From: DASUBN01 sp964584665
GTDB lineage: Bacteria > Pseudomonadota > Gammaproteobacteria > Natronospirales > REEB76
Assembly: GCA_964584665.1 (NCBI GenBank)
Contig: CAZPAO010000009.1
Location: 6,324-70,323, forward strand
Length of the DNA: 64,000 nucleotides
Direction: 5' to 3'
Shown here: positions 55,902 to 63,377 of the stretch, piece by piece
Numbering within the stretch: the first letter of the stretch is position 1
Layout of the letters: the number at the start of each line of letters is the position of its first letter
Notes under the pieces: model-generated
Database searches by the model: none
What the model was told of the DNA's origin: nothing
What the model saw: the letters and a program-made list of their open reading frames with translations, nothing else
Made by a program: the position numbers and the translations under genes

Positions 55902-56026
55902 GGGGATGCTCTCAAGCTCCTGACCTGGGAAGGCGCTGCAAGGCTGCAAAGTCGGGCCAAATAGGGTAAAACAAACCCGCCGGATGAGCCAGTTAACCCA
56001 TTGGAAATAGAAGGTTACAAAGCCTC

Positions 56027-56620
56027 ATGTCCGCCTCCCCAGCCGACCTCCAGGACCGAAACCGGCATCTGACCGACCTTCTGCATGCCTGCGCCCAGGG
56101 GCGGCAGGCGGCCTTCCAGGAGCTTTATAAGGCCGTCTCCCCGCAACTATTCGCGGTCCTGCTGCGTATCTTGAGACGCAAGGACCTGGCCGAGGAGGCC
56201 CTCCAGGACGCCCTCCTGAGCGTCTGGCGCAATGCCGGCAGCTATGCCGCCGACAAGGGCGCCCCCATGACGTGGATGGTGTCCATCTGCCGTTACCGGG
56301 CCCTGGACATGCTGCGTCGGGAGCGTCGCGAGGTGTCCCTGGACACGGACCGGGACGGCGAGGCGGACGAGGGCGAAGGCTTATCGGACATGGGCGAGGG
56401 CGCGGCGGAAGCCTCCCTCATCAGCAAGGCAGAGGAGCGGGCTTTGGACGAATGCATGCAGCGCCTGAACGACGGCCAGCGGAGCAGCCTCCGCCTGGCC
56501 TATGTGGACGGCTGCACCCATGAGGAGATCGCCGCCAAGGTGGGCTCCCCGGTGGGCACGGTGAAGAGCTGGGTGCGGCGCGGGCTCGAGAGCCTGAAGC
56601 GCTGCCTGGAAGCGGCATGA
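56027..56620 (+). CDS. ECF sigma factor (SigK-like)
   Basis: A 197-residue sigma-70-family ECF factor with sigma-2 (LYKAVSPQLFAVLLRILRRK, then LAEEALQDALLSVWRNAGSY) and sigma-4 (RLAYVDGCTHEEIAAKVGSP, then GTVKSWVRRGLESLKRCL) regions. It is of the type paired with RskA-like anti-sigma factors. An acidic linker (DRDGEADEGEGLSDMGEG) separates them. AAGGTTACAAAG precedes the ATG. It overlaps the anti-sigma gene by four bases (ATGA), and a second sigma/anti-sigma pair follows in the same operon. Confidence 0.92.
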   Translation: MSASPADLQDRNRHLTDLLHACAQGRQAAFQELYKAVSPQLFAVLLRILRRKDLAEEALQDALLSVWRNAGSYAADKGAPMTWMVSICRYRALDMLRRERREVSLDTDRDGEADEGEGLSDMGEGAAEASLISKAEERALDECMQRLNDGQRSSLRLAYVDGCTHEEIAAKVGSPVGTVKSWVRRGLESLKRCLEAA

Positions 56621-57306
56621 ACTACGAGGGCTCCAAGCTCCAGAACCTGCTGGCCGGCGAATACGTGCTGGGAGTGTTGCGCGGTCCCGCGCGCCGCCGT
56701 TTCGAGCGCCTGATGATGGAGAGCCGCTCCCTCGCCGCGGAAGTGGCGAAATGGGAAGGCCACTTCGCCAGCCTGGCCCTCAGGCTCAAGCCGGTGGAAC
56801 CGCCCGACTATCTCTGGTGGCGCGTCATGGCGCGGGTACGGGCCGAGTCCCGGCCTCGCGGCGAACGCATGCGCAACACCTTCTGGCGCACCTGGGCCGT
56901 GGCCGCCACGGTGGTGCTGGCGCTCGTCATCGTCACCCAGCGCGTCGCGCCGCCGCCGGAGGCGAAGCCCGCCCAGTTCGCGCTCATGTCGGATACCAAG
57001 GGCATGCCCCTCTGGCTCATCAGCGTGCACCCGGAAGCCCAGCGGGTGGACATGAAGGCGCTGGCCTCGAATGCGCCGCCCGCCGGCAAGTCCTATGAAC
57101 TGTGGATGATCCCCGACGGCGGCAAGCCGGTGCCCATGGGTCTCATGAATGAGACCGGTCTCGCCAGTGAGACTGTGCCGCCGGAACTGCTGGCCCGCTT
57201 GAGCCATGCCAAGGCACTTGCCATCTCCCTCGAACCCCAGGGCGGCTCTCCCACCGGCCAACCCACCGGGCCCGTGCTCTGGGTCGCGCCCCTTGTGGCC
57301 AGTTGA
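56617..57306 (+). CDS. RskA-type anti-sigma factor
   Basis: A 229-residue inner-membrane protein that should hold the upstream sigma factor inactive. The cytosolic N-terminus (LLAGEYVLGVLRGPARRRFE) is the sigma-binding helix set. One span (TWAVAATVVLALVIVTQ, about 89-105) leads to a periplasmic RskA C-terminal domain (APPAGKSYELWMIPDGGKPV). There is no zinc-binding HxxxCxxC motif. It overlaps the sigma gene before it (ATGA) and the sigma gene after it (TGATG). Release is expected by regulated proteolysis on an unknown signal. Confidence 0.88.
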   Translation: MNYEGSKLQNLLAGEYVLGVLRGPARRRFERLMMESRSLAAEVAKWEGHFASLALRLKPVEPPDYLWWRVMARVRAESRPRGERMRNTFWRTWAVAATVVLALVIVTQRVAPPPEAKPAQFALMSDTKGMPLWLISVHPEAQRVDMKALASNAPPAGKSYELWMIPDGGKPVPMGLMNETGLASETVPPELLARLSHAKALAISLEPQGGSPTGQPTGPVLWVAPLVAS

Positions 57307-57866
57307 TGTCCGGATCAGGTAATAAATCCGCGCCTGGCCCGGTCCCTGCACACATGGGGACGCATCAGCATCGTTTCGACATGCTGGCGCGAGCGCAGAC
57401 ACCGGGCCTGTACCGCTATGCGTACTGGCTGTGCCGCGACCGCGCCCTGGCGGAAGACCTGGTGCAGGAGACCCTGTTGCGCGCGTGGCGGTCGCTGGAC
57501 TCGCTGCGCGAGGAGGCCGCGGCCCGCCGCTGGCTCATCACGATATTGCGGAACGAGTTCATGCGTGAGTTATCCAAACGCCGCGACACGGTCGCCATCG
57601 ACGACATGCCGCTGGTGGATCACACCGCCAACGTGGGCGGTAGCGACACCGACATGTTCGACGTGCGCCGTGCCCTCTGGAAGCTCACGCCCGAGTACCG
57701 CGAGCCGCTGGCGCTGCAGGTGCTCATGGGCTGCACCACCCAGGAGATCGCCGACATGCTGGAGCTGACCCAGGGCACGGTGCTGACGCGCCTGCACCGG
57801 GCCCGCAACCAGCTGCGCGAACATCTCGGCCTCGCCGGCGTGGCCATGGGCGAGGGTGCGGCATGA
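57306..57866 (+). CDS. Second ECF sigma factor (RpoE-like)
   Basis: A 186-residue ECF sigma factor. Region 2 is LYRYAYWLCRDRALAEDLVQ then ETLLRAWRSLDSL; region 4 is LQVLMGCTTQEIADMLELTQ then GTVLTRLHRARNQLREHL. It differs clearly from the sigma factor two genes upstream, so it is not a recent duplicate. The ATG at 57306 shares its first base with the TGA of the anti-sigma gene; no separate Shine-Dalgarno is visible, so translation probably depends on the preceding gene. It overlaps the next gene by four bases. Confidence 0.88.
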   Translation: MSGSGNKSAPGPVPAHMGTHQHRFDMLARAQTPGLYRYAYWLCRDRALAEDLVQETLLRAWRSLDSLREEAAARRWLITILRNEFMRELSKRRDTVAIDDMPLVDHTANVGGSDTDMFDVRRALWKLTPEYREPLALQVLMGCTTQEIADMLELTQGTVLTRLHRARNQLREHLGLAGVAMGEGAA

Positions 57867-58594
57867 GCGCACCCGTGACCTGCCTGGATGTACGCCGCAT
57901 CATCGGCGCCGAGCCACAGCGCCGCGACGAGGCCATAGCCGCGCATCTCAAGGATTGCCCCGGTTGCGCCGCCTTCGTGCGCGAGATGCAGGCCCTGGAT
58001 GCGCGCCTGGAGGCGGCGTTCAAGGTGCCGGTGCCCGAGGGCTTGGAGGCGCGCATCGCTTTGGATGGCAGTCTCAAGAACCACAACCGCGCCTGGCGCC
58101 CCTGGCTCGCCACCGCAGCGAGCGTGGTCATGGCCACGGCGCTCGCCACCTTCGCCTGGCACCACGACCATCCGGTCGATGGCGCGCTGGCGGACGCGGT
58201 GGTGCGGCACATCCGCAACCCGGAAGAGATCGTGGCCATCGGTCCGGACCGGGCGCTCCTGCACGATGCGAGTTATATCGAAGGCGTGATGCACGATGCC
58301 GGTGCCGGCATGCAGGGCGGCGCCGCCGGTCTCGGCCGCGTCACCTACGCGCAGACCTGCCTCTTCAAGGGTGAGCGGGTGGCGCATCTGGTGGTGCAGG
58401 GCGACAACGGCCCGGTCACCGTGATGCTGCTCCGGCACATCCACGTGGACAGGGCGGTGCCGGTGGACGAGGACGGTTTCCACGGGATCATCGTCCCGGC
58501 GGGTGAGGGCAGCATCGCCATCGTCACCAACAACAACACGCCGGTGCAGCCCATGGAGCAGGAGCTGACCTCTAAGGTCGAGTGGACTCTATAA
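57863..58594 (+). CDS. DUF3379-like zinc anti-sigma factor
   Basis: A 243-residue single-span protein. The N-terminus has the zinc-containing anti-sigma motif AAHLKDCPGCAAF (HxxxCxxC). A span near residues 81-97 (WLATAASVVMATALATF) and a periplasmic domain of about 140 residues follow, with FHGIIVPAGEGSIAIV near its end. It overlaps the second sigma factor (ATGA), making the second regulatory pair. The periplasmic domain resembles the DUF3379 group. It closes the four-gene operon. Confidence 0.85.
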   Translation: MSAPVTCLDVRRIIGAEPQRRDEAIAAHLKDCPGCAAFVREMQALDARLEAAFKVPVPEGLEARIALDGSLKNHNRAWRPWLATAASVVMATALATFAWHHDHPVDGALADAVVRHIRNPEEIVAIGPDRALLHDASYIEGVMHDAGAGMQGGAAGLGRVTYAQTCLFKGERVAHLVVQGDNGPVTVMLLRHIHVDRAVPVDEDGFHGIIVPAGEGSIAIVTNNNTPVQPMEQELTSKVEWTL

Positions 58595-58615
58595 AAGATG
58601 GTGGTTTCAGTCCCT

Positions 58616-58642
58616 TATAATAGAGGCCCTTCAGAAGGGCCT
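58616..58642 (+). promoter_or_regulatory. TATAAT box and hairpin overlapping the leader of the cupin gene
   Basis: TATAAT (58616-58621) is a perfect minus-10, though no minus-35 stands 16-18 bases ahead. The hairpin AGGCCCTT (58624-58631) with AAGGGCCT (58635-58642) follows, then TTCTC and the cupin ATG (58648). The hairpin contains the only Shine-Dalgarno-like bases (GAAGGG), so it could be a terminator of the anti-sigma operon or a leader that hides the site. Confidence 0.4.
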
Positions 58643-58647
58643 TTCTC

Positions 58648-59136
58648 ATGAAGCTCATCGATAGAATCCTCGTCGCGGACCTGCACCTGAAGGCCGCGTC
58701 AGCGCCGCGCCTGCGCACCCATTTCAACCTGCATCCGAGCCACGAAGACCCCATCCAGCGCATGTGCATGGCCATGGAGCCCCGCACCTATGTGCGCCCG
58801 CACCGCCATCCGGACAAGTGGGAGCTGCTCTTGATCGTGAGCGGCGACATGCTGGTGCTCTACTTCGACGACAAGGGCAAGGTGACCGCGGTGACGCGCC
58901 TCAAGGCCGGCGGCGAGACGCTCGGCCTCGAGACCCCCGCCAACACCTGGCACGGCATCGTGACGCTGGCGCCCTCCACCGTGGTGTTCGAGTGCAAGCA
59001 GGGCCCTTATGTGCCCACGGATGAGAAGGACTTCGTGCCCTGGGCTCCGGCCGAGGGGCATGCCCGCTGCGCCGAGTTCGAGCAATGGTTTAAAAGCGCG
59101 CGTGTAGGCGATGTAGCACCGGACTTACGCAAGTGA
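58648..59136 (+). CDS. WbuC-family cupin protein
   Basis: A 162-residue protein with a cupin barrel. Metal-binding residues are seen in RPHRHPDKWELLLIVSGDM (HxH, Glu) and a later His in PANTWHGIVTLAP. This matches the WbuC family found in O-antigen and polysaccharide loci and elsewhere in the genome; its role is unproven. Its stop overlaps the next gene (tag) by four bases. A hairpin lies across its ribosome binding site. Confidence 0.85.
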   Translation: MKLIDRILVADLHLKAASAPRLRTHFNLHPSHEDPIQRMCMAMEPRTYVRPHRHPDKWELLLIVSGDMLVLYFDDKGKVTAVTRLKAGGETLGLETPANTWHGIVTLAPSTVVFECKQGPYVPTDEKDFVPWAPAEGHARCAEFEQWFKSARVGDVAPDLRK

Positions 59137-59714
59137 GATCCGAACACGAGGATGGGAAAGTCCGTTGCCGCTGGGCGCCGGCAGACGATCCGGTGTATAC
59201 GGCATACCACGACAAGGAATGGGGCGTGCCGGTGCATGACGACCGGCGCCTGTTCGAGTTCCTGATCCTGGAGGGCGCCCAGGCGGGCCTCTCCTGGTCC
59301 ACCATCCTGCACAAGCGCGAGAACTACCGTAAGGCCTTCGCCCGCTTCGATCCGAAGCGGGTGGCGAAGTTCACCAGGAAGGACGTGGCGCGGCTGATGA
59401 AGGATGCGGGCATCGTGCGCAACCGCCTGAAGATCGAGAGCAGCATCTCCAATGCGCAGGCTTTCCTCGCGGTCCAGAAAGAGTTCAAGAGCTTCGACCG
59501 GTACATCTGGTCCTTCGTGGGTGGCAAACAGAAGAAGAACCGCTGGCGTGACGGCATCCCCGCCGCCACGCCCGAGTCCGATGCCATGAGCAAGGATCTG
59601 AAGAAGCGGGGCTTCCGCTTCGTGGGCAGCACTATCTGCTACGCTTTCATGCAAGCCGTCGGTATGGTCGATGACCATCGCGTCGGCTGCTTCCGGCACG
59701 GCAAGTCGCGGTGA
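59133..59714 (+). CDS. tag: DNA-3-methyladenine glycosylase I
   Basis: A 193-residue base-excision repair enzyme that removes 3-methyladenine from DNA. Signatures are the RCRW zinc Cys and AYHDKEWGVPVHDD near the N-terminus, FEFLILEGAQAGLSWSTIL, and the C-terminal VDDHRVGCFRH zinc motif (HxxxC). All four zinc-ligand positions are plausible. The start is GTG 59133, overlapping the cupin stop; the TauE gene overlaps its end by four bases. Confidence 0.93.
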   Translation: MRSEHEDGKVRCRWAPADDPVYTAYHDKEWGVPVHDDRRLFEFLILEGAQAGLSWSTILHKRENYRKAFARFDPKRVAKFTRKDVARLMKDAGIVRNRLKIESSISNAQAFLAVQKEFKSFDRYIWSFVGGKQKKNRWRDGIPAATPESDAMSKDLKKRGFRFVGSTICYAFMQAVGMVDDHRVGCFRHGKSR

Positions 59715-60541
59715 CGCCCCTCGTTATCGTGCTCATCGCCCTCGTCGGCGGTTTCCTGGGCGGCATCATCGGCGCCCTCACGGGCCTCGGTGGCGGCATC
59801 ATCGTGGTGCCGCTGCTGACGCTAGTGCTGCACATGCCCATCACCGAAGCGGTGGGGGTCAGTCTCTTCGGCGTCATCGCCATCTCCGTGGGGGCCGCGC
59901 CACGCTTCGTGGGCACCGGCCTCACCAACCTGCGGGTCGCACTGTTCCTGCAGATGGCCGCTTCCGCCGGCGCGCTGGTGGGTGCGCTGGTTTCCCACGA
60001 CATCCCGGCCCGGGCGCTGTTCCTCATCTTCGGCCTGGTGATGCTCTACAACGCCGTCACTTCCTTCCTGCCTTCGCGCCGGAGCGAAGGGCTCAAGGCG
60101 AGTTCACCCCTGGCACAGCGCCTGAAGCTCGCGGGGCGTTACCAGGAAGGGGATGACTGGGTCGAGTATCAAGTCGGGAGCGTGTTGCCGGCCTTCGGCA
60201 TCATGCTGGGGGCGGGCATGCTCTCGGCCCTGCTCGGCATCGGCTCCGGCGTGTTCAAGGTGCTCGCCATGGACAAGCTCATGCGCCTGCCCTTCAAGGT
60301 CTCCACCGCCACCTCCAACTTCATGATCGGCATCACCGCCGCGACGAGCGCGGGCTATTACCTCTCCCACGGCGACGTGCCGCCGCTCGTGGCCGCGCCG
60401 GTGGTGCTGGGTACGCTGGGTGGCGCCTACCTCGGCGGCCACTGGATGAAGTTGCTGCCGGTGGTCACGCTCAGGCGCGTGTTCGCCGTGGTGCTCATGG
60501 CGGTCGCCTGCGAGATGCTCTACAAGGGGTTCGTGCCATGA
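59711..60541 (+). CDS. TauE/SafE family permease
   Basis: A 276-residue inner-membrane protein with about eight spans and the two TauE/SafE repeats: the GGFLGGIIGALTGLGGGIIVVPLL start and the later GIGSGVFKVLAMDKLMRLPFKV and ATSNFMIGITAATSAG. Members export sulfite, sulfoacetate or other anions; here the substrate is unknown. The start is a GTG at 59711 overlapping tag (GTGA). A DUF1634 gene overlaps its end, the usual partner for this permease subtype. Confidence 0.92.
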   Translation: MTPLVIVLIALVGGFLGGIIGALTGLGGGIIVVPLLTLVLHMPITEAVGVSLFGVIAISVGAAPRFVGTGLTNLRVALFLQMAASAGALVGALVSHDIPARALFLIFGLVMLYNAVTSFLPSRRSEGLKASSPLAQRLKLAGRYQEGDDWVEYQVGSVLPAFGIMLGAGMLSALLGIGSGVFKVLAMDKLMRLPFKVSTATSNFMIGITAATSAGYYLSHGDVPPLVAAPVVLGTLGGAYLGGHWMKLLPVVTLRRVFAVVLMAVACEMLYKGFVP

Positions 60542-60903
60542 GCGAGAAGCTGGAAGCCCAGCGCCGGCTCATCACCGTCTGGATATTGCGTGCCAGCATC
60601 GGCCTCGCGGTGCTCTTCGTCGTGGTGGGGCTGGAACTCTTCGCCATCCGCGGCGGCGCGTATTTCCCCAAGACCCCTTCCGGCTCGCTCCTGGAGATCG
60701 CCGCGGACTCCTGGCAGGGGATGCTGGGCTTGAGGCCCAGCGCCTGGTTCGACGCGGGGATACTGGTGATCCTGCTCACGCCCCTGGTGCGGCTCGCGGC
60801 GGGCGTGGTGGCCAGCATGAGAGTCCGGGACTGGGCCTATGTGTCGATAGGCGTGGTGGTGATGAGCTTGGTTGCGATCGGCCTATTCGCCGGCCGGGCA
60901 TGA
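60538..60903 (+). CDS. DUF1634 membrane protein (TauE/SafE partner)
   Basis: A 121-residue protein with three spans (about 15-37, 75-95, 98-118) and the loop PKTPSGSLLEIAADSWQGML typical of DUF1634. Such proteins are encoded next to TauE/SafE permeases and are thought to be accessory subunits. ATG overlaps the permease stop by four bases. It ends the cupin-tag-permease operon. Confidence 0.9.
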   Translation: MSEKLEAQRRLITVWILRASIGLAVLFVVVGLELFAIRGGAYFPKTPSGSLLEIAADSWQGMLGLRPSAWFDAGILVILLTPLVRLAAGVVASMRVRDWAYVSIGVVVMSLVAIGLFAGRA

Positions 60904-60924
60904 ATCCGGCCGGGCCGCGACTCT

Positions 60925-61452
60925 CTATTTCGAGTCCTGCGCTTCCTTGGTCAGGCTGGCGATCATCGCCGTCAGCGCCCGGTCATCCCCCGCTTCCGGA
61001 TAGAGGATGTCAGCGATCTTCCACCCGTTTGGAGTGCGGGCCAGCCTGTATTCCAGCCGGTGCTCCCCTTCGCTCTTGATGACGGTGAAATACACCGCGT
61101 AGCGTAGCCCCTTCGCTGGATCCAGGCGCTCTACGCGCAGCTGGATGTCCGGATGGTCATCGAAATCCTGGGTGTCGTAGAAGGGTTCGAAGTCGAAGCC
61201 ACAGAGGTCTTCCTTGCAGTGCTTCGCTGCCGCATCCAGTCGCAGGAACTGTTTGGCCAGGTCCGGTGTGAAATAGCGCGACAAGGCTTTCTGGTCGCCC
61301 AGATCCACGCTCTTCTGAGCCCAAGGCTGATCCGCCGCGTACAGCGCCCGGATGACGGCGGCCGGGTCTTCGTCATTGGCGGCCCGGATGGATAGGGATA
61401 GCGCGCAGAGGCACAAGGCCATGAGAGCGAATGCGATCCGATGGGTCTTCAT
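60925..61452 (-). CDS. Secreted DUF3828-like protein
   Basis: A 175-residue exported protein (signal RIAFALMALCLCALSLSIRA). The mature part resembles the DUF3828 (YbjP-like) fold: AAVIRALYAADQPWAQKSVD, LSRYFTPDLAKQFLRLDAAA, then YAVYFTVIKSEGEHRLEYRL and WKIADILYPE. Two cysteines near residues 80-86 (CKEDLCGF) could pair in the periplasm. GGAGG precedes the ATG at 61452. It is the last gene of the topA-hemF operon on the minus strand. Confidence 0.7.
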   Translation of the reverse strand: MKTHRIAFALMALCLCALSLSIRAANDEDPAAVIRALYAADQPWAQKSVDLGDQKALSRYFTPDLAKQFLRLDAAAKHCKEDLCGFDFEPFYDTQDFDDHPDIQLRVERLDPAKGLRYAVYFTVIKSEGEHRLEYRLARTPNGWKIADILYPEAGDDRALTAMIASLTKEAQDSK

Positions 61453-61468
61453 TTGTCGTAGTCCTCCG

Positions 61469-61885
61469 TCAGCGCGCGAATATCCGTGACTGATCCTTGA
61501 AGGCTTTGAACTCCAGGGCATTGCCGCTGGGGTCCTTGAAGAACATGGTGGCCTGCTCGCCCACCTGACCTTTGAAGCGGATGCCGGGTTCGATGATGAA
61601 CTTCACCTTGCCCTTCAACCGCGTCGCCAGCTTCTCCCAATCGTTCCACTCCAGGATCACGCCGAAGTGGCGCACCGGCACGTCCTCGCCGTCCACCTTG
61701 TTGGTCGCGGCGGCGGCTTCAGCCGGCGCGAGATGGGCCACGATCTGGTGGCCGTAGAGGTCGAAGTCGATCCACTCGCTGGATTCCCGTCCCGTGGGGC
61801 AGCCCAGGAGTCCCGCGTAGAAGTGCCGGGCCTCTTCCAGGTCGTGTACCGGGAAGGCGAGATGGAAGGGCTGTATCGCGGTCAT
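61469..61885 (-). CDS. VOC-family (glyoxalase-like) protein
   Basis: A 138-residue vicinal-oxygen-chelate protein: two beta-alpha-beta-beta-beta modules, PFHLAFPVHDLEEARHFYAG then RHFGVILEWNDWEKLATRLK. Metal ligands are likely His in FHLAF, His in RHFGV and the C-terminal Glu in NALEFKAF. Members include glyoxalase I, dioxygenases and resistance proteins; substrate unknown. The ATG (61885) overlaps the TGA of hemF in ATGA, so it is translated with hemF. Confidence 0.88.
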   Translation of the reverse strand: MTAIQPFHLAFPVHDLEEARHFYAGLLGCPTGRESSEWIDFDLYGHQIVAHLAPAEAAAATNKVDGEDVPVRHFGVILEWNDWEKLATRLKGKVKFIIEPGIRFKGQVGEQATMFFKDPSGNALEFKAFKDQSRIFAR

Positions 61886-62784
61886 ACCCAATCCCTCACC
61901 ACCAGGAATCTCTCATACAGTTCCGCTTCCTTGGAACCCGGCTCCGGCTTCCAGTCGTATTCCCAGCGGACTTCGGGGGGCAGGGACATGAGGATGGACT
62001 CGGTGCGGCCGCCGGACTGCAGGCCGAAGAGCGTGCCCCGGTCCCACACTAGGTTGAACTCCACGTAGCGGCCGCGCCGGTAGAGCTGGAATTGCCGTTC
62101 CCGCTCGCCGTGCTTCATATCCCGCCGCTTCTCCACGATGGGCACATAGCCCTTTAGGAAGTGGTCGCCGACGCTGCGGGTGAAGGCGAAGGAACGCTCG
62201 AAGCCTTCTGCATTGAGGTCGTCGAAGAACAGCCCGCCGATGCCACGGGGCTCGTTGCGGTGTTTCAAGAAGAAGTAGTCGTCGCACCACTTCTTGTAGC
62301 GCGCATAGGCCTCGGCCCCGAAGGAGGAGTCGCAGGCGGCTTTGGCGTTGGCATGCCAGTGGCGCGCGTCCTCCTCGAAGCCGTAGTAGGGGGTGAGGTC
62401 GAAGCCGCCGCCGAACCACCAGACCGTCTCGGCGCCTTCCTTGGGGGCGGAGAAGAAGCGCACGTTCATGTGCACCGTGGGCACGTAGGGGTTCCAGGGA
62501 TGCAGCACCAGGGACACACCGAGGGCGCGCCAGGCGCGGCCCGCGAGTTCGGGTCGGTGGGCGGTGGCCGCGGGCGGCAGGGCCTTGCCGTGCACGTCCG
62601 AGAAGTTCACGCCGGCTTGTTCGAAGAGCGCGCCGTGACGCAGCACGCGGCTCTCGCCGCCGCCACCTTCCGGACGCGGCCAGGTATCGCGCTTGAAACG
62701 GCCCTTGCCGTCCAGCGACTCGAGCGTGGAGGTGATGTTGTCCTGCAGGGAACGCAGGTAGGTCTCGACGGCCTGGATGTCCAT
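61882..62784 (-). CDS. hemF: Oxygen-dependent coproporphyrinogen III oxidase
   Basis: A 300-residue cytosolic enzyme converting coproporphyrinogen III to protoporphyrinogen IX with oxygen. The family signature runs through HPWNPYVPTVHMNVRFF, WWFGGGFDLTPYYGFEEDAR and FFLKHRNEPRGIGGLFFDDL, with NLVWDRGTLFGLQSGGRTES near the C-terminus. Length matches E. coli HemF. It follows tsaC by 15 bases and overlaps the VOC gene by four on the minus strand. Together with hemB it supplies heme synthesis in this window. Confidence 0.96.
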   Translation of the reverse strand: MDIQAVETYLRSLQDNITSTLESLDGKGRFKRDTWPRPEGGGGESRVLRHGALFEQAGVNFSDVHGKALPPAATAHRPELAGRAWRALGVSLVLHPWNPYVPTVHMNVRFFSAPKEGAETVWWFGGGFDLTPYYGFEEDARHWHANAKAACDSSFGAEAYARYKKWCDDYFFLKHRNEPRGIGGLFFDDLNAEGFERSFAFTRSVGDHFLKGYVPIVEKRRDMKHGERERQFQLYRRGRYVEFNLVWDRGTLFGLQSGGRTESILMSLPPEVRWEYDWKPEPGSKEAELYERFLVVRDWV

Positions 62785-62799
62785 GCCGTCAATGTTAAT

Positions 62800-63363
62800 T
62801 CATCCGGCTCTTAAAACCTTCCCCGTCAGCGCTTCGCGGATCTCAGTGGGCTTATCCAGACCGCCCAGGTCGCCGGGCAGGATGTAGTCAACACCATCGC
62901 CCAGCTGGGTGCGCACCGCGAGGGCGGTGCGGGCTGGAGGCTGTCCGCTCTTGTTGGCGCTGGTCGAGACCAGCGCCATACCCGCGCTCTTGCACAGGGC
63001 GGAGGCTATCGGATGGGCGGTGACGCGCACCGCCAGGGTCTCGCGCCCGCCGCCCAGCCAGAAGGGGATGGCCGGCGCCGCCGGCACCACCCAGGTGACG
63101 GGGCCGGGCCAACTGGCCTTCAGCTTCTGCATGACGTCCGCGGGCAGCGGCGCCATGAACGGCAGGAGTTGCTGGATATCGCAGGCGATGAGGATGAGGC
63201 CCTTGCCCCCGTCCCGCTGCTTGAGCGCGAAGATGCGCTCCACCGCGGCGTGCTCGAGGGGGTCGCAGCCGAGGCCGTAGACCGCCTCGGTGGGATAAGC
63301 GATGACGCCGCCGCTACGTACCGTCTCGACTGCTCGCCTCAACGGCCAAGCGGCGGGTTTCAT
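62800..63363 (-). CDS. tsaC: Threonylcarbamoyl-AMP synthase
   Basis: A 187-residue Sua5/YrdC-fold enzyme making threonylcarbamoyl-AMP for t6A in tRNAs that read ANN codons. The start motif VIAYPTEAVYGLGCDP is complete, then FALKQRDGGKGLILI, LAVRVTAHP and STSANKSGQPPA (KxR and SxN nucleotide-binding residues). The short bacterial TsaC form lacks the Sua5 C-terminal domain. It lies between topA and hemF in the minus-strand operon. The ATG 63363 has no strong Shine-Dalgarno, so it is probably coupled to topA, 14 bases upstream. Confidence 0.93.
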   Translation of the reverse strand: MKPAAWPLRRAVETVRSGGVIAYPTEAVYGLGCDPLEHAAVERIFALKQRDGGKGLILIACDIQQLLPFMAPLPADVMQKLKASWPGPVTWVVPAAPAIPFWLGGGRETLAVRVTAHPIASALCKSAGMALVSTSANKSGQPPARTALAVRTQLGDGVDYILPGDLGGLDKPTEIREALTGKVLRAG

Positions 63364-63377
63364 CGGTTCAGGCCTGC

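Noticed and set aside
58593..58621. A full sigma-70 promoter at the TATAAT box
   Set aside because: No minus-35 resembling TTGACA lies 16-18 bases ahead, so only the minus-10 is recorded.
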